Shown in pieces: positions 20,401-35,400 of a DNA stretch of 64,000 nucleotides. The first letter of the stretch is position 1, and each line of letters begins with the position of its first letter. The notes beneath the pieces are model-generated. The model was not told the origin of the DNA. It saw only the letters and a list, made by a program, of their open reading frames with translations, and searched no databases. The DNA lies in contig JASAMV010002977.1 in assembly GCA_030248065.1 (NCBI GenBank), positions 24,346 through 88,345 of the forward strand, in the 5' to 3' direction. Position numbers and translations under genes: made by a program. Origin of the DNA: Rhynchonema sp. JSB1_4. Lineage: Eukaryota; Nematoda; Chromadorea; Monhysterida; Xyalidae.

Positions 20401-23400
20401 GTATCCGGTATTCTGACCTTATGTCCACGGGTATCCTACGTCCGTCCCTATTTTTTTGAGATCCATAAAAATTGACCACTTTTACCCCCAAAATACTCAA
20501 AATCGCCCGCTCACGCAAGCAAGCACCGGGGTTTTCCGGATGCAAGGTTTTGGGCATCCGGTATCCTGAGTTTTTGATTTCCCAACGACACCACTGCCCA
20601 CTTTAGGCAGCGCACATTCTTCATGGCGACCATAGCTAACGCATCACCACGATCATGTCATTATAAAGAACACAGCACACATGCCTCCATAGATTTTTAG
20701 ACACTTTTTCGGTGCAATTTGCACCTAAAATTTCAGAGTTGTACCTAAAAATTGGAGGTTTGATGCAACTTGCACCTAGGGTTTTCACATTTTGTTCATA
20801 GAACACAAAATTCTAGATGCAAGCTGCACCTAAAATTTGACATATCAGTTGTAAGCGGCACACAGTGAATTTTGAAAAAAAAGAAACTGCGCAAATACCT
20901 CGTTGCTGTTGTTGCTGCACATGCTGTTCACTCTCCGGGGCGTCATCACTGAGCGCACTTTCAGTGGCCTCTTCGGGACTGGACCTATTCGCAGCGTGAT
21001 TGGCCAACAGCAACTGCGTCTGCACCGTAACCAGCCGATCCTCCAGCTCTTGTAGTCGCAACGTGTGCTGTCGTTGCATCATCGAGATGTCTTGCTGCAA
21101 GCATCCAGCTGGTTATATATATCAGGGTTGAAACATCATTCTTGACGAGCGAGGCTTTGATATGCGCATTGCATGACAACAACCAGGATTGATAATGTCG
21201 CGAATAACTTGAGATGTCACACAATTGGTTCGTATGGCAGTCGCTGTTTTCATTCTTTGGCGACCTAGGTACTATGAACGGATCAAAATAAATCATATCA
21301 GTCTACCATCTGCGTTTCGACAGGCTTTTAGACACCGAACATGACATGGGTCAACTATATGGTCGAAAGCTGAGCTGATGTTTCAAAGGTGTATGACCTT
21401 CAGAACGCATTTCGCATCAATAATTACTGGCCTTCTGCGCTCACAACGTGATGCACTGTCAAATAAAAAAAACGCTCGTGATAAAAACTATCAAAGATCT
21501 AAACCTGATGCTGTGTCTTCAATGCATCTCTTTCCAGCTGCACCGTCGATAAATCGTGTTTCATCGCCGTCAACTGTTGTTCATTTAGTTGTCTGGAGCG
21601 TTCCAGTCTGAAATTATGAGGCACATTGAGCTTAATTAATTAATATCATTTAGGCACAATTATTTTAAAAAAAGACAATAAAACAAAACAAAAAACCGCG
21701 CACCGTTTGTTTGCGTCCGATTCAACAACACTGATTTTCTGATGCGTCTCTTTGCATCTGACGTTCAATTGGTCGTACTCCAACTGCAGACCAGCCAGTT
21801 CCTCTTCGGCATTACTGCGCGCCAATCTGAAAATAAAGATAAAGAATCCAATAAATGAAAGTTCACAACACAAAAATGATTTTCATGTGACTTCTAATTG
21901 CAGCAACGGTGAGTGCCGCAGTTAGAGCGCTGAAACATCATACCGAGACACTGTCCATGCCAGCGCACTGGCAATTCTTGTGCAAAAAAGGTCAAAATCT
22001 TTCAAGCTCGTACAGAACATTGAGACCATGAAAATTTCAACAACGTCGATGCACAACGTATTTTCTCCAGTACAGTCTCCTTGTGAACCATCAACCGGAT
22101 CCAACGGGCGAAATCAAACTTGGTCATCTGGTGTAACTTTGGTCGCGCGACTTTTTGCATCGAGTATATTTCTAAATTTTACTGACGCCTTGCTACTGAC
22201 ATCGAAAAGCATAGAAGTTATTTATTTTTTCTCGGAACAACTTTTCAGCCGGTCGAAAATAGTGGCATCACTTACACTCAGAAATAACATCCTTAGTGCA
22301 AAACGTCACCTGACCAAGACGAGCTCGGACCGATCCACATGTTTGCTTTGGCTCCTTCTGTTCATCAACGATTAGATCAGCACATCGGTATTGATTCATT
22401 TAATCCAAGCGAATAATCATCAATCAATCCAAACCACAGCCAACCGTTGCTCCTGCAATCGTTCTCTCAGTTCGGCGATCGTTTTCTCCAGTTCCGACCG
22501 TTCGCCGGCGAATTCATCCGAAACACTCGATTTTGTTTCTTGCTGTTGCTTCAGCACCGACTGCGCTCGAACCTTCGACAGTAGATGTTTGTGAGAATCA
22601 CAAAAAAATGCGACGCTCACTTGTGCGCACTGGTGCAGCTGGGGGGGGGGAGTGGGAGGGGGAAGCCCCCACCTAGGTACAGTAACTAGGTGGGTCGCCG
22701 CCCCCACCCCCGGCTGGTACAGTAGTAGGTTGCGACTTTTGGCTCAAAACGGTGTATGGTCGGTATTTTTCACTGCAAATAGGCGAAAAAACGCGCGCGC
22801 AACGCGCGAAATTAGCGGTGTGGAGTACATTTTCATCAACATTTAGACCTAAAAATTTTTGTCCCACCGAGCTCGGCCGATACAATAGGTAGGTTGCCGC
22901 CCCATATTTTTGGCGGTACAGTAGGTTGCCGCCCCGTCTGGGTAGCTACACCACTGTTTGTGCGTGCGAGTGCCCAGGCCAATAATTTTTTCAAGCTACA
23001 CCACTGTTTGTGCGTGCGAGTGCCCAGGCCAATAATTTTTTCAAACTTGTTTCTCAGTTTCTTATCGAAAGATCAGCCGACAACACCGCGTCAATACCTA
23101 CATCCCACGAAACATTTCACTGCCCAAACTTTTCGCCGTCAGCAACGTTTGGCGATTACGGTTACCAAGCTAATTCTACGAGCACATTGCATCCAAATTT
23201 CGTGCACCTAATAAAATTTTCCAGCTGCAAAAAAACCTGAATCCGAGATGTTGAACCTCCCAATCATACCTTATAGCTCTCGAATTCCTCCCGCAACTGC
23301 TGCAATTCCTTGACATTCACGTCGCGTTGGTCGGTGACCGCAATCAGTTGCCGTTGTGCCGAAGACAGCGACTGCTGCAGTTGACGTTGACGATGTTCGT

Positions 23401-26400
23401 TGTCGCCGACATGCGACGACAGTTGCAGCTGTGTGTGTTTACATATATAGTACGCATGAAACATCAGGCGATTGGAATATGTTATTCAGTAAAAAAGAAA
23501 TCGGGTTTTTTTCGTCAATTGTTGTACTGCATTTTTCGGCGCACTAAACCACATTTTGCAAAGCGCACATTTTGAAAGTTCACAATGTAACCCGAGCTGA
23601 TGTTTCAGCGCTATACGACTACGGATGTTAACAGAGGCGACCACGACAGTCAAAAAATCAACCACAAAACAAAAAAAAAACGTTTGAGAAATCAAAAAAA
23701 CCAACTTTCAGGGATTCAATCTCTTCATTTGCGGACAGCAGGCGACTTTCAAAATCACCGCGTTCTTGTGTCCAGTTATCACCCTGCAATTAAAAAAAAC
23801 ATTTTGACAAACTACGGATATACCAACTTTGCAAATAAGCAAACACAAAATCAATATTATTCCGACCGATTCTTTCAGTTCCTTGATTTGGCCCTTGAAC
23901 TTGATCACCGCCGCCTTCAACTTGCCGATATTGTTATCAGCCGTGGTCTTTTGCTTTTGAAGTAAATCTGAAGTAGGTCGTACGCCACAGAATATCTTTC
24001 GTTTCAATTGTTCGTTTTTGTCCTCCAAAAAGCATTGTCAGAAATTTCGTACAAATGCTAGATTAATTCCGGCGGTAACGCTCCCTGTCGAGACTGTGTG
24101 GTCGCTATTGCTTTATCGTCCTTATTTCTGATAACAGCATGAAAGCGTTGAACTAACCCTCCTTTTATTTCAGAGCCTACTTACTTACTAGGCACGGCTA
24201 GAACATTACTCATCCAGATTAAGTCCGAATCATGCTGCCACACACAACACAAACGTAATGCAAGAACTTCCCAAATTTGCCCACAGATAAATTTTTGGTC
24301 AGGGCAAGTCAAAAAAATGCTTCTCAAATTATCCAGCGCCGAACATCCCCTCCACAAATGTGCACAAAACGTTTCAACCCTGCCCCCTCCCCGTTCCCAT
24401 CCGCACGCACCGATTTGTTTCTGCAATTGTTCATTCTCGTTGCCACGCGACTGCATCGCACTCTGCGTCTGCTGCAATTCCGTTTGCAATCGACTGACCG
24501 TTCGCTCATAATCGGCCATCTCCAGGCTGAGCACACTTTGCGAACTGATGTTCTGCAAATAATAGTGGAAAATAACGTGAATTTTTATTTTTTTATAAAC
24601 AAGACAATGTATTTTTTGAATCGATTAAATGACAAGGTCATAATAGAGCGAACCTCTTTCATGTTATTCAATTGTTCGACAGCGTGAATAGCCTCCTGTC
24701 GAGCCTTCTCCAGTTCAACAGATCTTCGCTGCAGATCGTTGGTCAGCTGCAATCAAATAAACATAAAGGCAAACTGCACCAACACGAGCCCGATTTCGAA
24801 GGTGGTGTGCATTCAAAACGAATAGAAAGAGAAAATCATCATGCTCCACATTGTATTCTTCAGCGTGTAACGTTTCTCAAATCAGCAGCCACGTCAGTAA
24901 GTTTCACTATTCTGACAGCTGCGAAATCGAGCTCGAGTTGGTGCAGTTTGCCTTTTCGTTCAAAATGATACGCAGTGCAATGCAGTCAAACAGACTCTAC
25001 TCTCATGTAACATGTTTATGTATGGTATTTCTTTGTTTTTGAACGGCGTAAACATGGACTACATGTATATCCGTCGTCACAGCTATGCCAACACAGCTAG
25101 TCATGACGGCGTGAAACATTAGCTTCAGTTAACTGCATTCCTATTAGTGCACGTTGCCGGATGCGGCAACATCTCATCAAGCCACAAGTTAACCAGAAAT
25201 TTTACTTGGAAAGCCTTTCTATTGTTCCCTGATTTTGAAAAAGACATAAAATAGAAGAGAACACTCCACCAACGTTTTCAATAATAGTTTGTTGTTGATG
25301 TCGAGTCTGCTGCAATCCGCCCATGTCGCTTGAACAACCCGCGTGCTCACCCTGCAATCTGGCGTAACGCTCGCGTAATTCCTTCAGTTGACTCTGCGAA
25401 TGAACGTCTTTCACATTTATTACGTTTTAGAGATTTGTGCAATTTCGCGATCGGTTAGCCAGTCCGGTAACGGCACTGACACCAAAAACAAAGTTCTCAC
25501 AAAACTCGAAACTCCATTCTCGCGTGAAACATCAATTTCACACATACCTATAACGCACCTAGGCAATTATTAGTGAAATGACACCAACTTTCAGCAGTTC
25601 CACTTCCAAATTCTCTGAATTGCTTTCCGCATTATCGTCAACAGCTGACGTTGTTTTCATATCCAATTCGGATTTCAGCTGCGCGATTCGTTCATTGGCA
25701 CAGATTAGATCGGCTTTGGTTCGTTCGTGCTCTTCGACCGAAATGGAACTGGCCGCGGACTAGAAAGTAAGCTATACGGTCCATCCTCTTTGTAGTGAAC
25801 ATCGGAAACTGGGCATTTTCGGCCACAACAAAGATTCTTCACTGTCAGGGGCGTATCTAGGGTGGGGGGGGGCGCAGGGCTAAGCAGCGCCCCCCATAAA
25901 TCGTGGCATTTTCATTGTGATACACTAGAAATATTAAAAAAAAATCGCGCGCTCCGTGCGTTAGATGGCCACTTTTTTGGTGAATTCCGACGGTTGTGTT
26001 CCAAATCTTCGCGCACTCGCGCGCTTCATCTTCCTGTGCATTCGTTAGTTTAACAACGGCCAATTTTTGAACCAGCACAAGATAAAAATGTGTTTTGAAC
26101 AGAGAAACAAGCACTGGGAAAAATGATTTTCATCCACCGCGCCCCCTATTCACGGCAGACTGGCAATCGGGAACTTAACTGGCAGGCCTTTGTGAACCAA
26201 AACGGCATCCAAATATGTGAACCATGCACGCACAAAGTTAATCGATCAAGAGGTCAAAGCATCGAGTACAAAAAGAGGATTTAGTTTTTGTCTTCGCCCT
26301 CTTTTTTCAAATTCTAACACCCCATTAAAAGACCGACCTCCTTCAACGATTGCAATTCTGAATCGAACTCCTTGACTTCATCCTGCACGCGACTCAGTTC

Positions 26401-29400
26401 AGCCGTACGACGCTGCAGATCGGCTGTGAGCTGAAATTCGTGGATTGCGCATCGCGATTATCCATGTGTCTTGACACGGTTCGGACAAAAAGCTGACTGA
26501 AAATATGGCAAACCAACATTTCCGATCATGGATTCCTGCTGTATTTTGGTCTGTTTCAGATTTTTCAATTCATCAGAGAGCCGTTTTACTTCAGATTCGG
26601 ACCTATCCAGTTGATTCTGCGTTTCCGTGACTGTAGCTTGCCAAACCGACAACTGAAAAATAAAATACGTAAAGGCAAACTGCACCAACACGAGCCCGAT
26701 TTCGAAGGTAGTTTGTATTCGAAACGAATAGAAAGAGAAAATCATCATGCTCCACTTCGTATTCTTCAACGTGTAATATTTCCCAAATCAGCAGCCACGT
26801 CAGAATGTCTCACTATTTTGTCAGCTGCGAAGTCGGGCTCGTGTTGGCGTACTTTGCCTATATAGTAACACTACACCAACGTGAGCTCGATTGCGCAGCT
26901 GGCAGAATAGTGAAACACTCTGACGTGGCTGCTGATTGGGGAAATGTAACACGTTGAAGAATACATGAAGATTTTCTCTTTCTATTCGTTTTGTAAGGAC
27001 GCCACCTCCGAACATGGGCTCGTGTTGGTGTAGTTTGTCTTTACTGTAATCATCCTACACACATGTACAAACATTAGCAAGATCAAAAACAAGACCAACC
27101 TCTTTTTTGAGTGATTCCTGCTTGGACAGATTTTCCTGCGCTGTTTTCAATTCATTTGACAAACGCTCGATTTCAGACTGCGCCTGACGCAAACTCGCTT
27201 GCGTGTCAGAGATCTGAAATGGTTCTATATGGTCACATCATTTCATTCTGAGTTGATTTGTGAAGGGCAATAATGAGAAAGTACATCCTTCACTGAAATC
27301 GTGCAGTAAAAGAGAAGGGGCTAATGGTTTTGTCGTCAAATCATCTCGTCAAACAAAGTCGTCGAACACACGAGTCCCAAATGAGCGCGAAAACCAATAC
27401 ATGTGTTCGACGACCTTGTTTGACGAGATTTTTGACCACATTACTATAAGCCGTAAAAGGTCACATATATGCCAGAAAGCGTCAGCCGAAGGTTAGTTTT
27501 CGCATGTTTCTGTTTCTTCAGTTTCAAGTACGGTACAATCGTGAGCACCTTCCCACTAAGTTTCACGCCTGGTCATTCCCGCGTGAAACATCACAGTTTT
27601 CCCGCTGCATCTCACCTGCAGTGATTCCATTTGTTTAGCATCGTGCAGTTGTTTTGTCAACCGATCAACCAGTGTTTCGGCCTCTTGCAAACTCAACGAC
27701 TGCTCAGCGCAGCGTTGTTTGCTTGCCGTCAGCTAGAAATTAAAACGGAATTTTCTTCTTTCTTGTCCATTATGTGTACCAGTCGCCACAAAAAAAACGA
27801 AAAACTTTCACATCACTAAACTACAAATAATAAACAAACTGTCCATTATGTGTACCAGCCGCCACAAAAAAAACGAAAAACTTTCACATCACGAAACTAC
27901 AAATAATAAACAAACTGCTCATATTTCATTGGTGACATAACAACACCAACCTCCTTGCTCAACGATTTCCAATCGGTTTCCTTCTTTCTCAATTCAGACA
28001 ATTCATCAAACAATTGTTCACTGTCGGCTTTCATGTTGTCGATTCTCGCTTGCAAGCTTGACACTTGTTTGTGATGTTTCGATTTCTGGAGAAATGTAGC
28101 CCAAGTCCTTTATTTTTCACAATTATAATTCCACAGCTATATCTTTAGTGAAATGGACCAGTCACAGAATGCGGTTATTATTGTGGCTTTGTTGGGAATT
28201 TTTTGATTCAGAATGACGAACGACTGAATTCAATTTTCACGACAAGGGTGGTCATTCTCAAGTGAAACGTCAACATGAATACACATGACGATTGGAGCTT
28301 TGTGAGACGCAGTACCGCACGAAAAAATCAACGCTTTATTATGGCTGACGTTTCAGTGCGCCAATACCCTTCTTCAGAGGTCTAAAATGGAATATAAACA
28401 TTAGTCATAAATCGAAGGCCTCAATTAATACTCGTGCAAACAGGGTTTTTTACTTCAAAATCGGCTGGTAGCAATTGCTACTAAAAATTCTTGCAACTAA
28501 TTGCAATTTTCAGTTGCAAATTCTTGATGACATATCTCAGTGTTTTCTTGTGAGTCCCATTTGACCCATCCGTACCAGCTCGCAACTTGTGACCACCACA
28601 ATAAATCAAGCAATGCGCGAAGCGCAAAATTTTTGTATTTTCGGGGCTAAGACACTAAAGAAAGTAAAGTTAGGGTACCTCTCAGATATATTGTATCTTT
28701 CTTTGCTACTAGACCCTGATATCTTAGCAGCAAATTACCACTAAACCTCGATTTTTTAGCAGCAAAGCCAAGTTTTTAGTAGCAAAAAACTAATCGCGCA
28801 AATAAAAACATGCTTCAGATACAGTAATCCGAATTATATTGTTTGTATATCTATTTATTTATTTTATTTGTTCTGTTTATTTATTTAATTTTTTTGTTTC
28901 TTTGTTCATTTGTTTTGTTTTATTTTGTTTAAAACAAACAAACGAACCTCGTGCTCAACAAGTCTTTCCTGTTTCGTAATCGCATCTTGCATCGCCAACA
29001 ATTCGTTCGAAACGCGTTGAAACTCGAGCTCTGCTTGTTGGCAATTCGCATCTTTTTGTTTCAGCTGAAATTTGTCAATGAATACTAAAATAAAATAAAA
29101 AATAAAATATACTGAAATCTTTACATATCCAACACACGTAAACTAAATGCTGAATAAATAATTCACAACATAATTCTGTGCAATCATAAAATGTAGCCCC
29201 AAACACAAACAAACCTCAGCGATCAACTCTTCTTGCTCGCGCACTGTTTGTTCCAATCGCTGAATTTCACCATCAATGCTTTCCGATTTCTGCTTTTCCA
29301 CTGTCTCAGTCTGAAAATTATTAATTGTCTCATGAAAGAAATAAGCAAAAAGGAAATCACACCGAAAAAAGGGCTGAATAAAAACAAATACCCCACCGAA

Positions 29401-32400
29401 ATTTCCAACGCTGTCACTTTTTTGATCAACGTTCGCACCTGCGTGCAGAGGTCTTCATTCTCGATTTTGTATTGATTCAAATCTTTATCTTTGGTCGTAA
29501 TGATGTTTTGGGCAGCTTTCAGCTCCGAAAGAATTTTCGACGCTTCTGCTTTTTCAGCTTCCGCCGACGCCAGCTGAAACGGGGCTACTTACTACAGCTA
29601 TAGTTGCAATTTTTCCGTTAGGTTGCAAAACACTTGAAAAAGTATGTTTCTGCAATAAAAATAGGTTTTTTACCACAATTTTGACACTTTTTTTCAGAAA
29701 AGTTCAAAATCCGCCGTGCAATTTTTCCGGAAAATAACAACTATAACAATAGCCACACCAGACAGTCCTCTACAGGGAAGACTGGATATAAAAAACATAT
29801 TGTCGTTGCTGAAATACTGCACCACGTGTGAACTAAACCAACCAATTGTTCTTGTTCGACTGTTCTCTCTTTCAAAACATTCAGTTCGCTCGTCAAACGG
29901 TTTGTTTCCGTTTCGTGTTCTTCGATCGACTGTTGCTGGTCCGTGATTTCGGAGTGACGCAGGGTCAGTTCGGCCGAAAGACGCGAGATTTCGGCCTCCG
30001 ATTCGGCTTGTTGCGATGTGAGCTGAAATCAAAACTTAATTTTGATTCTATTCGTGATAAAATATGGTCATTCAGCAAAACAGACAAAAAACGTCGCTAA
30101 GGTTTGGTGTTACACGCGAGATAGATCAGCTGGGCAACAAAGCTATCTGATTGCTCACTGATCATGCCGACAAGTGCTGAACAGCTAAAAATTCAAAGCA
30201 ACTCAAAAACATAATGAACAACAGGCTTTCAACAAATAACGAAATTATGTAATTTCGAACCCAACCAAAGCCTAAAAACAATCAACAACAATCTCAATTT
30301 CGTACCAAAGCATTTTCCACATCCAGCTTTCCCCTGAGTGCATCCAGCTCTTTGCCGAGTCTCTGCACCTCCGTTTGCGACCGCTGCAGTGCACTTTCAC
30401 GTTCAGCCACTGTGCGTTGACTTGCGTCCAATCGGTCGGTTAATGCCGATATTTCGGACCCATGGTCGGCTTTGAGGGACGTAAGCTGCAAGGATCAAAA
30501 CAACGGTGTCTGTTTGGGCGGTATCAATCTTAGTGATCGGATAGGATCTGCATCGGCTCCGTCAGTTTTTTGCAAGGACATGTCAAAATTTAATGAAACC
30601 AACAATTTCGACCAGCTTAAAAAATGTTCCCATTTTAAACAACTTTTGCGCGTTCGAAATTGGCACGAATCGCAAATATCAAAAAAAATTTTAATTGAAA
30701 ATTGCCATGTGAGCAGGAAAGATCCCATTCGATCATAGTGCGATTGCGTTCATTTAGACTGAAAAATTTATTCAAAAAACAATGCCCTAACCATGCTATC
30801 TTTTTCATCCAATTTTGTCAGCCACGTTTGCGCTTCGATTTTCATTGCCTCAACATCAGCCAGCCTCTGAGTCAACTGTTGCGTCAGGCTTGAGATTTCG
30901 TTTGATGTTTCAGCTTTGGTAGATAAGAGCTGTAACAATGAATAATATCAGCGGTTGCAGCAACCCCAGAAAAACAATCTTTCAAACCCAAAATCAAATC
31001 CAAACCATTACTAAATCACGAAAGGAACAGAATTACGAATGCAGGATCAGCCAAAAAAGTGGGACAAGTATGCAAGTACAATAATGACAATAGTGAACCT
31101 GGCTACGTGTGAGCGAAAGGCAAAGGCCACAAATCACCAACCAAGCCATCATTTTCATCCAGCTTGTGTCGCAAAGCTTGTACTTCATTCGAAAGACGTT
31201 CAACGTCAGAATTGGCCGCCAGCAATGCTGTCTGGCTGCTACAAAGTTCTTCTTTGAGTCTTGACACCTCCGCCGCTTCCAGCTCATCTGACAGTGATGG
31301 CTTACGTTGACGTGGGGAGGCGTTTACCTTAAAAAAGAAAAAAAATCATCAAAACTGCGCGCATATTTGACTGATTTGTTTGATTATTTCGATTTTGTTT
31401 GCTAGTTAAACCGGGCAACCGGTTATCGCGAGCGTAAATCAGCACACACTCGCGTTTGTTCTTGAAAGCAATTTTTCAAAGATTAATTCTGACAATTAGA
31501 ACATGTTTTATCTAGCTTGATCGCTGTTTTAGTGACCATTGGACATATACAGTCAAACTTCATAGTACAACGCAGTATGATCTACATTGTCACACAGTAA
31601 TAACGCTCCATTTTACCCAAAATGCAAAACATTTTTCGTGCAGACCCAAGTCCGCCAAGAATGCGTCATTTCAGTAATTCATGGGGAAATGTTTTGCAGA
31701 ACTCGGAAAATAAAACCAGGGACGGTGTAATCAATGACACTGGAATTAAAACCAACCCTGAATCAAAATAACCACCTGTCTGAGTAGTTCCTCGTTTTCC
31801 GACTTGAGCGTACAAATCTCGTCTTCCAAGTCGGCGCACTTGATCGATAAACTCTCCAGTTCACATTTTGGCACAAAATTCGGATTCGATTTTGACGATC
31901 GTGCTTCCTGTTGGGCTTCGAGCTAAAAAAAAGTCAAAAAATTTCTCGCATCAGACACTGCATTCTGCAGACAATTATTCCATTTAAATTTAGAAAAAGT
32001 AGTACGAACCTCCGCAACAGCAACACACATCTGAGCTCGTTCCTGTGCCAAATTGTTGTTCTCGGTTTCGATGTCAATCAATTTCGTTCGAAGCTCACTC
32101 AGACTTTCTTCGTGTGCTGATATTTGATTCTGGAACCGTGCAAAACAAAATACTTGGATGCAGAGTGTGATGTGATGCATGCCACCCCTCGCTGAAACAA
32201 AAAAATTGGCGCTCATTGTTTTTGCTTCATCCCGAGGTTTTATTTTTAATCATCCGTCGCTTGGTTCAGTACTGACGCCGTTTTCAAACCAGCTGGTCAT
32301 TCCGACGCGAAACATCAATCGTTTTCAGAACCAAAAGTTCAGCCATCACTCAAGGCTGTATTGAGGGGTTCAAATGCTTTACGCATGTATTACAGTTGCC

Positions 32401-35400
32401 CGTTGCAGTAGCTGTCACCTCCTCGTGGTGACGGGTGGAAACGATCAAGGCTAAGAGCTAGCCAAGATCGGCCAAGCACAGCTTCACAGCTCAACACAGA
32501 GTTTGCCACCACAGTCGGCAACGGACGCCCGCCAGTGCTTTACCATCTCTACTTTCCTTTTTCACCCCTGGTCACAGCACACGACAATAGCCACAGAGTT
32601 CCCAACAGTTTAATGGAACGAAGGCGGCCTGCATGGGCAGAGGGCCTTGGACCAGATCTCCCCAAACTAGCCATGGGCATGGGAAAGCAGCACAACCACA
32701 AAATGGAAACAGTCGAACATTTTCTGTGTAAGTGCCTCGGCCTGAAAAACATCCGAAAACAAACCATCGGCGCAAAAACAGTCACCCTGGATGAAGCCCG
32801 CGACACTAAAGTGTCGTGGGTGGCCGAATTTATTTGGGAGACTACACGGTTTGACCAGCTTTCCGGCAAAGTGTAGCATAGAAGTAGAAACAGTCCTGTC
32901 ACAGTGAGCACGCATCACACAATAAACGGGGATCTGTTCTACACAGAATAATGGTCTCCAAATTGCTAGGCCTGTGTAAAAATCCCTACCATGGGGTTCC
33001 ACACTGGTGCGGCTACGCCGCGCCTGCCCACGAATCATCATCATGTACTACAGTTCAAGAAAAAATGCACAAAGCCCCTGAAACATCGCCAACCTTAGCC
33101 ATCGCCAACTCCTTATCAGCCCGTTCCATATTCGCCTGATTCTCCCATTGCAGTTTCTCATAGTCGGCCTGCAGCAACGTGTGCTGTTCCAACAGACTGT
33201 CCCGTTCCGCTGTCACACGATCAAAGTCCGACTTGTCTACGGTCAGGTCAGCGGCCTGGAAAAAAATTCGCAGTTTTTTTCTGGCAAGAAAAATAACGAC
33301 AAAAAATGTGGTCGCTCCTCTTTATAGGGACGACATAACAAGGCACGGCCAATTTTTAGTCATAGAATGGTGGTCATTAGAATTAGATTAACGACACATT
33401 GGGAAGCAACGAGAGGCGCGTTGAAAACTTCCGTGCACTATAGAGAGGGCGGGTGGCCTGTCATCATTTGAGACTTAGAATTTGCACAAATGAGTTCTAA
33501 TCCAGATACGACAAATCAGCGATAGTTGTGTGCGCGCTCGTTTTTCTTCCAAGACAGAAACACAAATAATAAAAAACAAGCGAGATGCAAATACAGCAAC
33601 AAGATAGAAAGCGAAGCAAAAGCTTTTTTGCGACTAAAAGAACACCCATTTTCAATATACCTGGACGGCAGTGGTGGTGCTAAGTGACATTAATCCGCCA
33701 CCAGCGTGAGGTTTGAATGTTAGCAGGGTAGTCGCCTGTAAGCAAGATCGTACAAGCGACAGAACACCGACGCCGCTTGAGCTTGAGTGCTTCATGATAC
33801 AAGTATGAGTGCTTCATGATACAAGTCTGCAAGTCTAAATTAGTGGTGAGCGGATAGCGAGCGGACACCCAGCTGAAAAGCGAAATGAATTAAAAAACCC
33901 AGGCAAAATATCAACGGTGCAATTCTTGGTGCAGAGCTGAAAACCAGCCCCTGTGTAAAACGTTGCAGTCTGTATGACGCTAGCCTGCACATGAAATTAT
34001 TCTTCAATATTGATTTTTTTTATTTTTTGACATTTTAATCCAGTCGAGTCATCGGTTTCATCCAATCTAACAGCGACTACTTCCAGTATCTATGAAACAT
34101 TTCCCACTGTTCGTCCAAATAGTTGCGTCTGAAGCTCAAGAAACACTGCGCATACAGCAGAAGTGCAGCCCACATTTAAACGGAAAGGAAACGAAACCAA
34201 CACAATTTCGCAACATCCCACACAGGCCACACATCATTGAAGTTGTGAAACATCACCTTGCCGGCCTTTTCCTGTCCCATAGTATCGTCCATCACTTGCA
34301 CGCCCCTCAATTCCAATAATTCCCGATCCCTTTCCTCCAGCAATGTTTCATACCGATCATTTTCGGCCATCAAATCTTCGCAGATTCGTCCGCGATCCGT
34401 TAGGGCTTGTCGCAACTGCTGACACTCGGTCTGTAGCAGACACACATTCTGTAGCGTGAGTGGATGGTGACCAACTAGGTTGTGCGGCACACATGCAATT
34501 GGGGGGGGGCGGTTTGAGTGATTTGGGAGCAGTCAGTTAGTCTGGTACAATGGGATCAGCTCTTTGACAGTGGATCAGTTGATAAATTAGTCTTACAAAC
34601 AATCGTCAAAATACTGAGCATGAGTACCAACTTGAACAGATAACAAAATAAGCTTAGCCAAAGAATGACTGACTGCGCACAAAGAACTCCTGGCCAGACG
34701 TATGTACACAAATTGCGACAAAATTTCGGGTGCGAAACCAAATGAAATGCATTTGACCGGACAAGCATGCAAGCCAATCGCTTACGTACGAACATACTGT
34801 GAGTGCAGTGCACCACGAGGCTTCGTGAGCAAATTTTAGCACGATGATTCTTACGGGGTTAATGACTTTTTTTCAAAATCAACAAGTGGCAAAAAGTTAG
34901 ACCAAAAAAAACCGACCTTGCATCGATCGATCAACCGATTCTCCACGTCCGTCAATTCGTCTTGTTTCCGTTTCAGCTTAGTTTCGAATTTTTCGGTCTG
35001 ATTTTGAATTTCCGCGTCCTTTTCGGTGATTGTAGATTTGAGCGCCTCGATTTCGTTGAGTTTCTGATCGAAATCCTGTTGGAGTTTCTGAATTTCATCG
35101 TTTTTCGACTCGAGCTGTGCTTTCAGCAGCTTGGCCTCAGCGTTTTTGTTGGATATTTCCGATTTTTTGGCAATAATTTCTGTTTGTCTTGATTGAAGAT
35201 CCGATTCGAGCTGCGATATTCGCGCGATCAGCGATTGATGTTCGTTGGATCCGGCATCGAGTTGCGATTGCAATTCGGATAATTGTTGGACGGTTTTGGC
35301 GTTGGAATCCTGGCATTCCTGCATTGAATGGCGTGCGATGTCACGCAAACAAATACATAAATATATATGACCTCTTTATGTTGACCTGATCTGGAGAACT

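Noticed and set aside
30895..30915. GATGTTTCAGC in the GCC2 coding exon 30929-30792 as a motif copy
   Set aside because: It falls in coding sequence (AETSNE) and lacks the second half of the motif, so chance is the simpler explanation.
32535..32876. 113-residue frame on the plus strand as a host gene
   Set aside because: It lacks an ATG and resembles the tail of a LINE polyprotein, so it was annotated as a retrotransposon remnant.
34501..34512. G-run as another hAT terminus
   Set aside because: No CAGTG-like end or target duplication is visible beside it.
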